In this document: one piece after another, positions 1 to 6,351 of the stretch | Numbering within the stretch: the first letter of the stretch is position 1 | Layout: every line of letters begins with the position of its first letter | Assembly: GCA_002386525.1 (NCBI GenBank) | Contig: DGIS01000016.1 | Coordinates: forward strand, 1-17,255 | DNA: 17,255 bases | Direction: 5' to 3' | DNA from: Sphingobacterium sp. UBA4616 | GTDB taxonomy: Bacteria > Bacteroidota > Bacteroidia > Sphingobacteriales > Sphingobacteriaceae | Translations under genes and position numbers: made by a program | The notes under the pieces: generated by a model | What the model was told of the DNA's origin: nothing | What the model saw: the letters and a program-made list of their open reading frames with translations, nothing else | Database searches by the model: none

Positions 1-257
1 AAGCTATAGGTAAACAAAAACTAGATTAAGGGATAAGAGGGTAGTAACGCAAATCAACCGTACTTGGAGCGCAATGGCCTAGCGATGAAAGCAAAACCGA
101 AAGGACATTATCCGAAACAGAAAAAGAAGCGACTATGCCATATAATCGAAGTTTGAATAATTGGTCATCGCAAGCGACTCGACTGCACGTACGAAAGTAA
201 AAAATATGCCAGCGAAACCGTATATTCGTATAGTGATGATTAATCTTCTTACTCATT
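1..257. other. Left-edge spacer without a supported gene
   Basis: I see no convincing coding region here. On the plus strand, one frame is open from the window edge to a TAA at 27-29, so the last few codons of a gene lying to the left could be present, but nine codons are too few to judge. On the minus strand, the segment around 191-208 reads TACTTTCG, close to the Bacteroidota -7 box TAnnTTTG, so a leftward promoter is possible. No leftward reading frame of any length follows it inside the window. The 82-codon minus-strand frame at 26-274 has no recognisable protein features. Confidence 0.4.
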
Positions 258-1091
258 TTGAACGAACTTTTCAAAATCTATAAAATCGACGCCGATGAGG
301 CACAACGTATTCAGCAATCCAAAAACGAAATACACCAGCATGATTTCGAGGAACTCATTATTGGCGTAGCGGGAAGGCTCGAACATTTTATTGACTTTAA
401 AACGAAAACGTATACTGCCCCTTTTATAAGTTTTGTTACGCAGGGCAAAAACCACCGCGTAAAACCTCTTTTAAATAATAATCGTATTGAATTTTGGGTG
501 ATTCGTTTCAAGAGCGAATTTATTCCCGAAACTACCTTCCAACTCTACGCTCATTTTCATGAAAACGCAACATTGAGCTTCGCTAGCCCCTACTGCTTCG
601 ACAGGTTAACGATCTTGTGTCAGCTCATGCAGCAGGAAACGCTGCAGACGGCTATCGATTATGGTGTCATTAAGCAGCTGTTGAGTACGATTTTTGCGAT
701 GATTGAATCTGAACGGAAAAGGCAATTTCCAGATGCACAGCAACAATTAAAAAATCAGGGAACAACTTTCAAGAATTTTCTATCGATCTTAGAAGAGAAT
801 TATCGACGACCGGAAGGCGTTAATTTTTATGCGGAGAAGCTTTTTATGTCTGCCCGAAACCTAAATTTAATTTGTCAGAGTATCTTACAACAAAGCGTTT
901 CTGAGATTATTGAAACCAGGAAACTGATTGAAGCAAAAAATCTACTGTTGACAACGAATAAAACGATTTCGGAAATTGGCTTTGAACTGGGCTATCAAGA
1001 AAAAGCTTACTTTACCAATGTCTTCAAAAAGAAAGCTGGCATGACGCCTTCTGAATTCAGAAATGAAATTCAGAAGCTTATTTCCGAATAG
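258..1091 (+). CDS. AraC-family transcriptional regulator
   Basis: DNA-binding transcription factor of the AraC/XylS family, 277 residues. The C-terminal ~100 residues (about 170-277) form the double helix-turn-helix domain. The second HTH is the clearest part, with ISEIGFELGYQEKAYFTNVF followed by KKKAGMTPSEFR, the family signature. The N-terminal part (about 20-160) resembles the cupin-like sensor domain, beginning near HQHDFEELIIG, so a small ligand may be sensed; none can be named. The start is uncertain: the frame has only TTG at 258 (or ATT at 255) after an in-frame TGA at 237-239. An ATG at 236 lies in another frame and would join this one if the T-run at 256-259 were one base shorter. 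The extradiol dioxygenase gene begins 88 nt downstream on the same strand and is a plausible target, by position only. Confidence 0.88.
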   Translation: MNELFKIYKIDADEAQRIQQSKNEIHQHDFEELIIGVAGRLEHFIDFKTKTYTAPFISFVTQGKNHRVKPLLNNNRIEFWVIRFKSEFIPETTFQLYAHFHENATLSFASPYCFDRLTILCQLMQQETLQTAIDYGVIKQLLSTIFAMIESERKRQFPDAQQQLKNQGTTFKNFLSILEENYRRPEGVNFYAEKLFMSARNLNLICQSILQQSVSEIIETRKLIEAKNLLLTTNKTISEIGFELGYQEKAYFTNVFKKKAGMTPSEFRNEIQKLISE

Positions 1092-1139
1092 TACAACAGT
1101 TTGACCAGATTATTATACCCCTGCCTCACCCCCAGCTTT

Positions 1140-1147
1140 TACCTTTG
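1140..1147 (+). promoter_or_regulatory. Putative -7 promoter element before the dioxygenase gene
   Basis: TACCTTTG fits the Bacteroidota -7 consensus TAnnTTTG and lies 32 nt before the ATG at 1180. No good TTTG -33 box is seen 19-21 nt upstream, so the site may be weak or activator-dependent, possibly on the AraC-type regulator encoded just before it. Confidence 0.45.
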
Positions 1148-1179
1148 TACAGAAAATTGACGCTATTACAATATATTAA

Positions 1180-2064
1180 ATGCGTAGAAAGGATTTTATT
1201 AAAATTATGGCAACATTACCTTTAGTTGGTGCAGCACACCATGTGAGCTCTTTATATAAATTTTCTGGCGAACTCGAAGCAACGGACAAATATCCGGTTC
1301 TATTTCTAGGCCATGGAAGTCCGATGAATGCCATTGAAGACAACGAATTTGTGCAGGGATTCAAAAAAATAGGCCAGACTTTCGAGAAGCCTAAGGCAAT
1401 TCTCGTGGTCTCTGCACACTGGGAAACACGTGGAACATTTGTCACAGCGATGGAACATCCGGCCACCATACATGATTTTGGCGGCTTTCCTCAAGCTTTA
1501 TTTGATGTGCAATATCCAGCCCCCGGAAGTCCGGCACTCGCTGCAGAAACGCAGCGTATTGTCAGCAAAGCGGATATTCACCTAGACGATAAATGGGGAC
1601 TGGATCATGGATCTTGGTCAGTTGTTAAACATCTTTATCCCAATGCAGATGTACCCATTATTCAAATGAGCATCGATTATACGAAGCCGGCTGCATACCA
1701 TTATGAGATTGCACAGCAATTAACCGAGCTACGGAAAAAAGGTGTTCTGATTATCGGCAGCGGAAATATGGTGCACAATCTGCGGATGGTGGCCTGGGAC
1801 AAGCTGAATACAACTGGTTATGCCTTTGAGTGGGCTACAATAGCCAATGAAAAAATGAAAAAATTAATACAGGACGGCAACCACCAGGCTTTAATTGATT
1901 TTAGAAAACAGGGTAAAGAGTTTGACTTGGCAATTCCAACGCCTGAACATTACCTGCCATTAATCTATACGTTGGGCTTACAGGATAAAAATGAAGAACT
2001 CTTTCTTTTCAACGACAATTCTGTGGCAGGATCGCTAACGATGACGTCACTGAAAATTGGCTAA
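1180..2064 (+). CDS. ygiD: DODA-type extradiol aromatic ring-opening dioxygenase (YgiD-like)
   Basis: Member of the LigB/DODA family, which cleaves catechol-type rings with a non-haem metal; the YgiD branch is usually annotated as 4,5-DOPA extradiol dioxygenase. The true substrate cannot be read from sequence. The 294 residues include the family landmarks: LGHGSPMN (His45), SAHW (His80), GLDHGSWS (His143), GNMVHN (His199) and PTPEHYLPL (His257). His45, His80 and His257 are the likely metal ligands and His143 the likely acid/base residue. Cytoplasmic homologues start close to the YPVLFLGHGSP segment, whereas this protein carries about 35 extra N-terminal residues. These include MRRKDFIKIM and a short hydrophobic run, resembling a Tat-like or cleavable leader. 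The preceding AraC-type gene may control it. Confidence 0.9.
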   Translation: MRRKDFIKIMATLPLVGAAHHVSSLYKFSGELEATDKYPVLFLGHGSPMNAIEDNEFVQGFKKIGQTFEKPKAILVVSAHWETRGTFVTAMEHPATIHDFGGFPQALFDVQYPAPGSPALAAETQRIVSKADIHLDDKWGLDHGSWSVVKHLYPNADVPIIQMSIDYTKPAAYHYEIAQQLTELRKKGVLIIGSGNMVHNLRMVAWDKLNTTGYAFEWATIANEKMKKLIQDGNHQALIDFRKQGKEFDLAIPTPEHYLPLIYTLGLQDKNEELFLFNDNSVAGSLTMTSLKIG

Positions 2065-2100
2065 ACTACCAAATGACAGCGTAACAATACCAAACAAATA

Positions 2101-2174
2101 CAGGCTATTCCATATACCTACAAGCCATTCTGTTGAGCGCTTTGTCTGGATAATGGAATGGCCTGTAGGTATAT
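2101..2174. repeat. Long imperfect inverted repeat with an alternative pairing arm
   Basis: The left arm at 2112-2130 (atatacctacaagccattc) and right arm at 2156-2174 (gaatggcctgtaggtatat) are reverse complements with a single A/C mismatch (2123 against 2163), a 19-bp stem. In RNA, G-U and A-U pairs can extend it inward to 2135/2151. The segment 2101-2111 (caggctattcc) can instead pair along its full length with 2155-2165, with one G-U pair, so two helices compete for the same right arm. No T-run follows on either strand, which argues against an ordinary intrinsic terminator. It starts 36 nt after the dioxygenase stop codon. It could be a 3' processing or stabilising hairpin, a REP/MITE-like element, or part of a regulatory leader. 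Confidence 0.75.
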
Positions 2175-2223
2175 TAAAAAGCTGGAATTACGACAATCTC
2201 GAAATTTCTATGACAAAAATAGC

Positions 2224-2254
2224 TTTGATTCCAACAGTAGGATCAATAAATTTG
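2224..2254 (+). promoter_or_regulatory. Putative Bacteroidota promoter for the SelW-like gene
   Basis: A -33 box TTTG at 2224-2227 and a -7 box TAAATTTG at 2247-2254 are separated by 19 nt, matching the TTTG-N19-TAnnTTTG pattern of the Bacteroidota primary sigma factor. The gene's ATG lies 33 nt after the -7 box. This suggests that the SelW-like gene is transcribed on its own, downstream of the inverted repeat. Confidence 0.55.
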
Positions 2255-2287
2255 TTTGAAACAAAACAATGTACCTCAACTTAACGC

Positions 2288-2587
2288 ATGGCAACAAAAC
2301 CTGTTATCGAAATTGAATATTGTCCAAAATGCAATTGGATGCTTCGCGCCGCCTATATGGCGCAGGAGTTGCTGAGTTCGTTTACGGAAGATATCCACGG
2401 GGTAATGCTCGTTCCCAGCGAAATTGCGGGACGTTATACCGTACGCGTGGCGGACAACGAGATCTTTGATCGAAAAAGAGCCGCTCGTTTCCCCGAGATA
2501 AAAGAGCTCAAACAACTGATCCGAGACATTGTCGCACCGGACAAGTCCTTGGGTCATTCAGACAAATCGACTTCATCCCACCTGTAA
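2288..2587 (+). CDS. SelT/SelW/SelH (Rdx) family thiol-redox protein
   Basis: Small thioredoxin-like-fold protein of 99 residues. The family signature is an N-terminal beta strand leading into a CxxC motif, here IEIEYCPKCNW with Cys12 and Cys15. Both positions are cysteine codons, so this is the non-selenoprotein form. The rest fits the family: a helix after the CxxC, then GRYTVRVADNEIFDRK and the R-FPEIKELKQLIRDIV segment near residues 66-83. The family is thought to act in thiol-based redox chemistry, but the cellular partner of bacterial members is generally unknown. No upstream in-frame start exists because a TAA lies two codons before the ATG. It has its own candidate promoter, and the alkylation-repair genes begin 67 nt further on. 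Confidence 0.88.
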   Translation: MATKPVIEIEYCPKCNWMLRAAYMAQELLSSFTEDIHGVMLVPSEIAGRYTVRVADNEIFDRKRAARFPEIKELKQLIRDIVAPDKSLGHSDKSTSSHL

Positions 2588-2604
2588 TTTAGCATAAATC
2601 GGAT

Positions 2605-2634
2605 TTTGTAGGCTTCTTCTTTTTAGCAACTTTG
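2605..2634 (+). promoter_or_regulatory. Possible promoter of the ada-like/alkB operon
   Basis: TTTG at 2605-2608 and CAACTTTG at 2627-2634 are 18 nt apart. The second differs from TAnnTTTG only at the first base. The ATG at 2655 is 20 nt downstream. The non-consensus -7 box would suit an activator-dependent promoter, and the first gene of the operon encodes an AraC-type DNA-binding domain. The operator itself was not identified. Confidence 0.35.
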
Positions 2635-2654
2635 TATAAATTAAATGAACAATC

Positions 2655-3491
2655 ATGACTATTCAACAAGAAGTGGATTTTCAACGTATCGCCAAGGCGA
2701 TACATTTCTTACAGGAGAACTTTAAGATACAGCCTACATTGGGTCAGATTGCTTCACATGTTTATATGAGTGAAGCTCATTTTCAACGCATGTTTACCGC
2801 TTGGGCAGGAACGAGCCCCAAAAAATTTTTGCAATATGTAAGTATAAATCATGCGAAATCATTGCTCAAGGAAAGTACTATTGCCGAAACGACATTCCAG
2901 CTTGGTCTGTCCAGCAGCAGCAGACTTCATGAACTATTTATCAATATCGAGGGAATGACTCCGGCCGAATATAAAAATGAGGGCGCCAATCTTATTATAT
3001 TGTACGATTATTATGAAAGCTTATTTGGTACCATGCTCATTGCGTCCACACCAAAAGGTGTTTGCCATATTGCCTATGCAGATGATCAGACTCAAGCCCT
3101 TGTATCGCTCCAGCAACGATTCCCCAAAGCAACCTATTTTCAACAGGGGAATGGCATGCACGATAGTGCCCTTAAGGCATTAAACCCTCAAAATAAAGAT
3201 ATCCGCCAGGTAAAATTACATTTAAAAGGAACTGACTTTCAATTGAAAGTTTGGGAAGCCTTGTTAAAAATTCCGATGGGTAACTTGAGCACTTATGGTG
3301 CTATTGCTTCTCAAATAGGTAACCCAAAAGCCTCCCGCGCCGTTGGTACTGCTATTGGAAGTAATCCTATTGCTTACCTTATCCCCTGCCACCGTGTGAT
3401 ACAAAACAGCGGTATGTTTGGTGGCTATCGATGGGATCCGATGCGAAAGACAGCGATGATCGGATGGGAGAGCTTTCATACAGCTGTTTAG
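2655..3491 (+). CDS. AraC HTH-MGMT fusion: Ada-like methylated-DNA-cysteine S-methyltransferase
   Basis: Suicide DNA-repair protein that transfers the methyl group of O6-methylguanine (or O4-methylthymine) to its own cysteine; the fused AraC-type domain probably makes it a regulator as well. Residues about 10-108 hold the AraC helix-turn-helix pair, ending in the family-typical GMTPAEYK. Residues about 120-278 are the methyltransferase, with FQLKVWEALLKIPMG, STYGAIA, the arginine-finger region KASRAVGTAIGSNP (Arg228) and the active-site PCHRV (Cys245). Compared with E. coli Ada it lacks the N-terminal Cys4 zinc domain that senses methyl phosphotriesters, so any methylation-induced activation must work differently. 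This architecture is often annotated in Bacteroidota simply as the methyltransferase. alkB follows 16 nt after its stop codon. Confidence 0.93.
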   Translation: MTIQQEVDFQRIAKAIHFLQENFKIQPTLGQIASHVYMSEAHFQRMFTAWAGTSPKKFLQYVSINHAKSLLKESTIAETTFQLGLSSSSRLHELFINIEGMTPAEYKNEGANLIILYDYYESLFGTMLIASTPKGVCHIAYADDQTQALVSLQQRFPKATYFQQGNGMHDSALKALNPQNKDIRQVKLHLKGTDFQLKVWEALLKIPMGNLSTYGAIASQIGNPKASRAVGTAIGSNPIAYLIPCHRVIQNSGMFGGYRWDPMRKTAMIGWESFHTAV

Positions 3492-3507
3492 AAAAAAAGA
3501 TACTAAT

Positions 3508-4119
3508 ATGGAACTTTTCGACAATCTCTTCGATGGCAATAGAAATTTACTCCCTTACGACGGTACTGTCAATTATTATGGCAAAATATTATCTGTGCTG
3601 GAGGCAAACCGCTATTTTGATAGACTCATGGAGTCAATTGAATGGGTAAACGATCGGGCCGTTATTTTTGGAAATGAAATAATCACCAAACGAAAAGTGG
3701 CCTGGTATGGGGATGATGCGTTCGAATATAGTTATTCTAATACCACCAAAAAGGCGCTTCCGTGGACAAAGGAACTTCTTGAGCTGAAAAAAATAGCGGA
3801 AAAACAGACACTGGAAACATATAATTCCTGTCTGTTGAATCTTTATCATAATGGCGACGAAGGTATGGCCTGGCACAGTGACGCGGAGAAAGATCTTAAA
3901 AAAAATGGGGCAATTGCTTCGCTAAGCTTTGGTGCTGAACGCAAATTTGCTTTTAAGCATAAGACCAGTAAGGAAAAAATAGATATCATTCTAGGACATG
4001 GCAGTCTTTTGGTCATGAAAGATCTGACGCAAACCTATTGGCTGCATCGACTTCCACCTACAAAAAAGGCTTTCGGCGCACGGATTAATCTGACATTTAG
4101 AACCATCGATCAACCCTAA
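3508..4119 (+). CDS. alkB: AlkB-type alpha-ketoglutarate-dependent DNA dealkylase
   Basis: Fe(II)/2-oxoglutarate dioxygenase that oxidatively removes alkyl groups such as 1-methyladenine and 3-methylcytosine, 203 residues. Catalytic landmarks are complete. NLYHNGDEGMAWHSD gives iron ligands His123 and Asp125. WLHRLPP gives the third ligand, His180. RINLTFR at 192-198 gives the two arginines (Arg192, Arg198) typical of AlkB; one normally binds 2-oxoglutarate. LSFGAERKF lies between the ligands as in the family. Overall it looks closer to the compact ALKBH2/3-like bacterial group than to E. coli AlkB, which is an impression from length and motifs. It lies 16 nt behind the ada-like gene and is almost certainly cotranscribed. 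Together they cover O6-alkyl and base-pairing-face N-alkyl lesions. Confidence 0.94.
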   Translation: MELFDNLFDGNRNLLPYDGTVNYYGKILSVLEANRYFDRLMESIEWVNDRAVIFGNEIITKRKVAWYGDDAFEYSYSNTTKKALPWTKELLELKKIAEKQTLETYNSCLLNLYHNGDEGMAWHSDAEKDLKKNGAIASLSFGAERKFAFKHKTSKEKIDIILGHGSLLVMKDLTQTYWLHRLPPTKKAFGARINLTFRTIDQP

Positions 4120-4279
4120 CCCTCGTCGTTAATAATCGTACATACCAGTTACACGTGAGCACGCCCCCCTATTGGTTACATTGGACATAGGGCACAAAAT
4201 TAGATTCTTCTATTGGGAATCAGGCATCAATCGCGTCAACCTTTTTGAAACATAAAAGCTGACACGAGCGACTGGACTA
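4120..4279. other. Convergent spacer between alkB and the M1 peptidase gene
   Basis: This stretch separates two genes ending towards each other, so transcription should stop here in both directions. The only hairpin noticed is a weak 6-bp one, CCCTAT at 4167-4172 with ATAGGG at 4187-4192, with a 14-nt loop and no T-run. I cannot call a terminator with confidence and see no gene. Confidence 0.4.
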
Positions 4280-6157
4280 CTATAAGTTGTCCAAACTATT
4301 ATCTTTAGGGGTATAATCCATAAAAATACCTCCATCCAATGTAATATGCTTGGCTTGTTTAGCAGAGGACCAGGATATCGTTACCTGCTTTTCATTGGGC
4401 TGCCAAACCGCTGGTGTTTGATGTCTTGTTTCTATAGATCCATCTGTATAGGTTATCACTACATCAAATGGAATTGCAAATCCGCCCACATTGGAGACGG
4501 TGAGGGTATTTTTGCTGCTCAGTCGCTTAAAGCTATCTACCTTAAGATCGATGTAATGATTGCTGAAATACCAATTTTTCCAATACCAGTTTAAATTCTG
4601 TCCTGCTCCGGCATTAATGCTATAAAAGAAGTCCCAAGGCGTAGGATGTTTTCCATGCCATAGCCCCATATAATGGTGCAATGCCTTTTTAAACAATTCA
4701 TCCCCAAGATAATCCCGTAGTGCAATGTAGGATAATGCCGCTTTAATATAGGCATTGTTACCGTAGCCTAAACCACTTAACTGAGAAGTCATGGTAATCA
4801 AGGGTTGGTCTTCTTCTGTAGCGGGGTCCAAAATATAGCGCTTTACGCGGGCATCCTTAAAAAGCGCTTTGTTTTTTTCGGCACCTATCTCTGCGTTCCC
4901 AATCCAGAATTCCAATGCCGTAGCCCAGCCTTCGTCCATATAACCATACCGCGTCTCATTGATACCCATGTAAAAAGGGAAATAAGTATGGGCAATTTCG
5001 TGGTCCGCCGTTTGTCGTGCATCCACAAGATTATCAGGTACGCTCGAATCGTTGATCATCATCGGATATTCCATATCGGCAAATCCCTGAACCGCCGTCA
5101 TCGTTGGGTAGGGATAGGTGACTCCGGGCCAGTTTTTGGAAAACCAGTCGATACAGTATTGCTGCCAACCAATATAATGTTCAAAATCTGGCGTGCCGGC
5201 AACATAGCTGGACTGTACACTGACGCGTTTACTCCCCAGATCTACACTTCCCCCATCCCAGATGTAATTGTCACTCACGCTGAAACAAAAATCAGGGACA
5301 TAGGTTGCTTTGAATTTCCACGTATTCCACGCTTGTTGTGCTGTCACTTTCCCCGATTTCATTTCCGCATCTGTCGCGATATGTATCGGGGTATCGCTGA
5401 GTTTAGATTTTTCGAAACGTTCCAAAACTGGTTTTTGTAGTACATCGGCAGCATTTGTCAATTCACCTGTCGCCCAAACGACAAAGTTCTTAGGAACGGA
5501 TATCTCAAATTGGTAATCGTTGAACCCATTGTAGAATTCCTGCCGCCCATTGTGTTCCAGGAGATCCCAGCCATTGTAATCGTCATATACAGACACACGT
5601 GGATAGGAATAAGCGCAATAGAAGGTAGAGGCATTCAGCAGCCCTTCCCGGTCACTCTCTATAGAAAGCGGATATTCCCAGCTGATATCCAATGTTGCAG
5701 TAGTTCCCGGAAGGATTTTCTGTCCAAAATCGGCTAACTTTACAGTTCCCCAATCTTTGCTGTTCACTTCATAAACTTGACCATTCAATTTAAACGACTT
5801 AATCTCCAGCCCCGAAGTCAGGTAATCGTCCGAAGCGTACGCCGCACGCACTGCATTGGGTTTATGAACATTATTGACAAATCGAATCGCTATGCTTTTC
5901 AGTGTATCTGGACTATTATTGCTGTACAAGATGGTCTCTGTTCCACTTACTATCTTTGTGTCCGGGTCCAATTTTACCCGCACGTCATATTTCCCAAAAT
6001 TTTGCCAATAATTTTTTCCCGGTAGACCCGTCGTGGTTCGGGTTCCCTTTTCAATCGCTTGCTGAATATTTCTTGGTGTATACAACTCTTGGGCATGAGC
6101 CGCCCCTGTCAATAAAAGCAGGGACAATCCGTAATTAAATATCGTACGTCCTATCAT
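4280..6157 (-). CDS. Secreted M1-family zinc metallopeptidase
   Basis: Aminopeptidase-type gluzincin of 625 residues, probably exported and acting on peptides in the periplasm or outside the cell. An N-terminal signal peptide is clear: Arg4, a hydrophobic stretch at about 8-19 and a likely cut after AAHA (about residue 22). The N-terminal beta domain spans roughly 50-250. The catalytic domain shows HEIAH at 386-390 (His386, Glu387, His390) and the second glutamate in MDEGW (Glu409), the full HExxH-x18-E zinc signature. GFADMEYP at 358-365 stands where aminopeptidase N has GAMEN. Tyr470 in NNAYIK may be the transition-state tyrosine. The C-terminal ~85 residues look beta-rich, and no T9SS sorting domain is obvious. 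It is transcribed divergently from the outer-membrane barrel gene. Confidence 0.92.
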   Translation of the reverse strand: MIGRTIFNYGLSLLLLTGAAHAQELYTPRNIQQAIEKGTRTTTGLPGKNYWQNFGKYDVRVKLDPDTKIVSGTETILYSNNSPDTLKSIAIRFVNNVHKPNAVRAAYASDDYLTSGLEIKSFKLNGQVYEVNSKDWGTVKLADFGQKILPGTTATLDISWEYPLSIESDREGLLNASTFYCAYSYPRVSVYDDYNGWDLLEHNGRQEFYNGFNDYQFEISVPKNFVVWATGELTNAADVLQKPVLERFEKSKLSDTPIHIATDAEMKSGKVTAQQAWNTWKFKATYVPDFCFSVSDNYIWDGGSVDLGSKRVSVQSSYVAGTPDFEHYIGWQQYCIDWFSKNWPGVTYPYPTMTAVQGFADMEYPMMINDSSVPDNLVDARQTADHEIAHTYFPFYMGINETRYGYMDEGWATALEFWIGNAEIGAEKNKALFKDARVKRYILDPATEEDQPLITMTSQLSGLGYGNNAYIKAALSYIALRDYLGDELFKKALHHYMGLWHGKHPTPWDFFYSINAGAGQNLNWYWKNWYFSNHYIDLKVDSFKRLSSKNTLTVSNVGGFAIPFDVVITYTDGSIETRHQTPAVWQPNEKQVTISWSSAKQAKHITLDGGIFMDYTPKDNSLDNL

Positions 6158-6174
6158 ATCCTAATTTAAATAAT

Positions 6175-6205
6175 CAAACTAAGATAAATTTGTTGTGATT
6201 TGCAA
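6175..6205 (-). promoter_or_regulatory. Possible promoter of the M1 peptidase gene
   Basis: Read on the minus strand, TTG (6203-6205) is followed after 20 nt by TTAGTTTG (6175-6182), one mismatch from TAnnTTTG. It lies 17 nt upstream of the peptidase ATG. The match is approximate, so this is tentative. Confidence 0.3.
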
Positions 6206-6286
6206 GTTTAATATTCCAGCTTGACAACAAAAATATCCCTATTGCCCCGTTGCTATTGACCATCGTTCACATGGCAAAAAGAAGAC

Positions 6287-6321
6287 AGCTTTCAGCCGCT
6301 GGAAAACTTTTTATTTTTTTT
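6287..6321 (+). terminator. Hairpin followed by T-rich tract, just upstream of the outer-membrane barrel gene
   Basis: TTTCAG at 6290-6295 pairs with CTgGAAA at 6299-6305 (one bulged G, loop CCG), extended outward by AG/CT at 6287-6288 and 6307-6308. An almost uninterrupted T tract runs from 6308 to 6321. This has the shape of an intrinsic terminator for plus-strand transcription, but no plus-strand gene lies upstream of it; the next gene starts at 6352. It may be an attenuator in a leader, or it may be chance in AT-rich DNA. Confidence 0.35.
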
Positions 6322-6351
6322 AACGTTTATTTTTAAGATAAATTCAAAGGT

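Noticed and set aside
26..274. 82-codon open frame on the minus strand at the left edge
   Set aside because: It has no recognisable domain and overlaps the start of the AraC-type gene, and the possible leftward -7 box near 190 lies inside it rather than before it.
2112..2174. Insertion-sequence terminal inverted repeats
   Set aside because: The arms are only 25 nt apart with no transposase between them and no target-site duplication seen; a solo hairpin or REP/MITE-like unit is more likely.
2057..2284. 75-codon plus-strand frame between the dioxygenase and SelW-like genes
   Set aside because: It starts at a TTG inside the preceding gene, is built across the inverted repeat, and its composition does not look like a protein.
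4805..5440. 211-codon plus-strand frame antisense to the M1 peptidase
   Set aside because: The peptidase on the other strand has complete catalytic motifs throughout; the antisense frame is rich in Ile, Phe and Arg and has no recognisable features.
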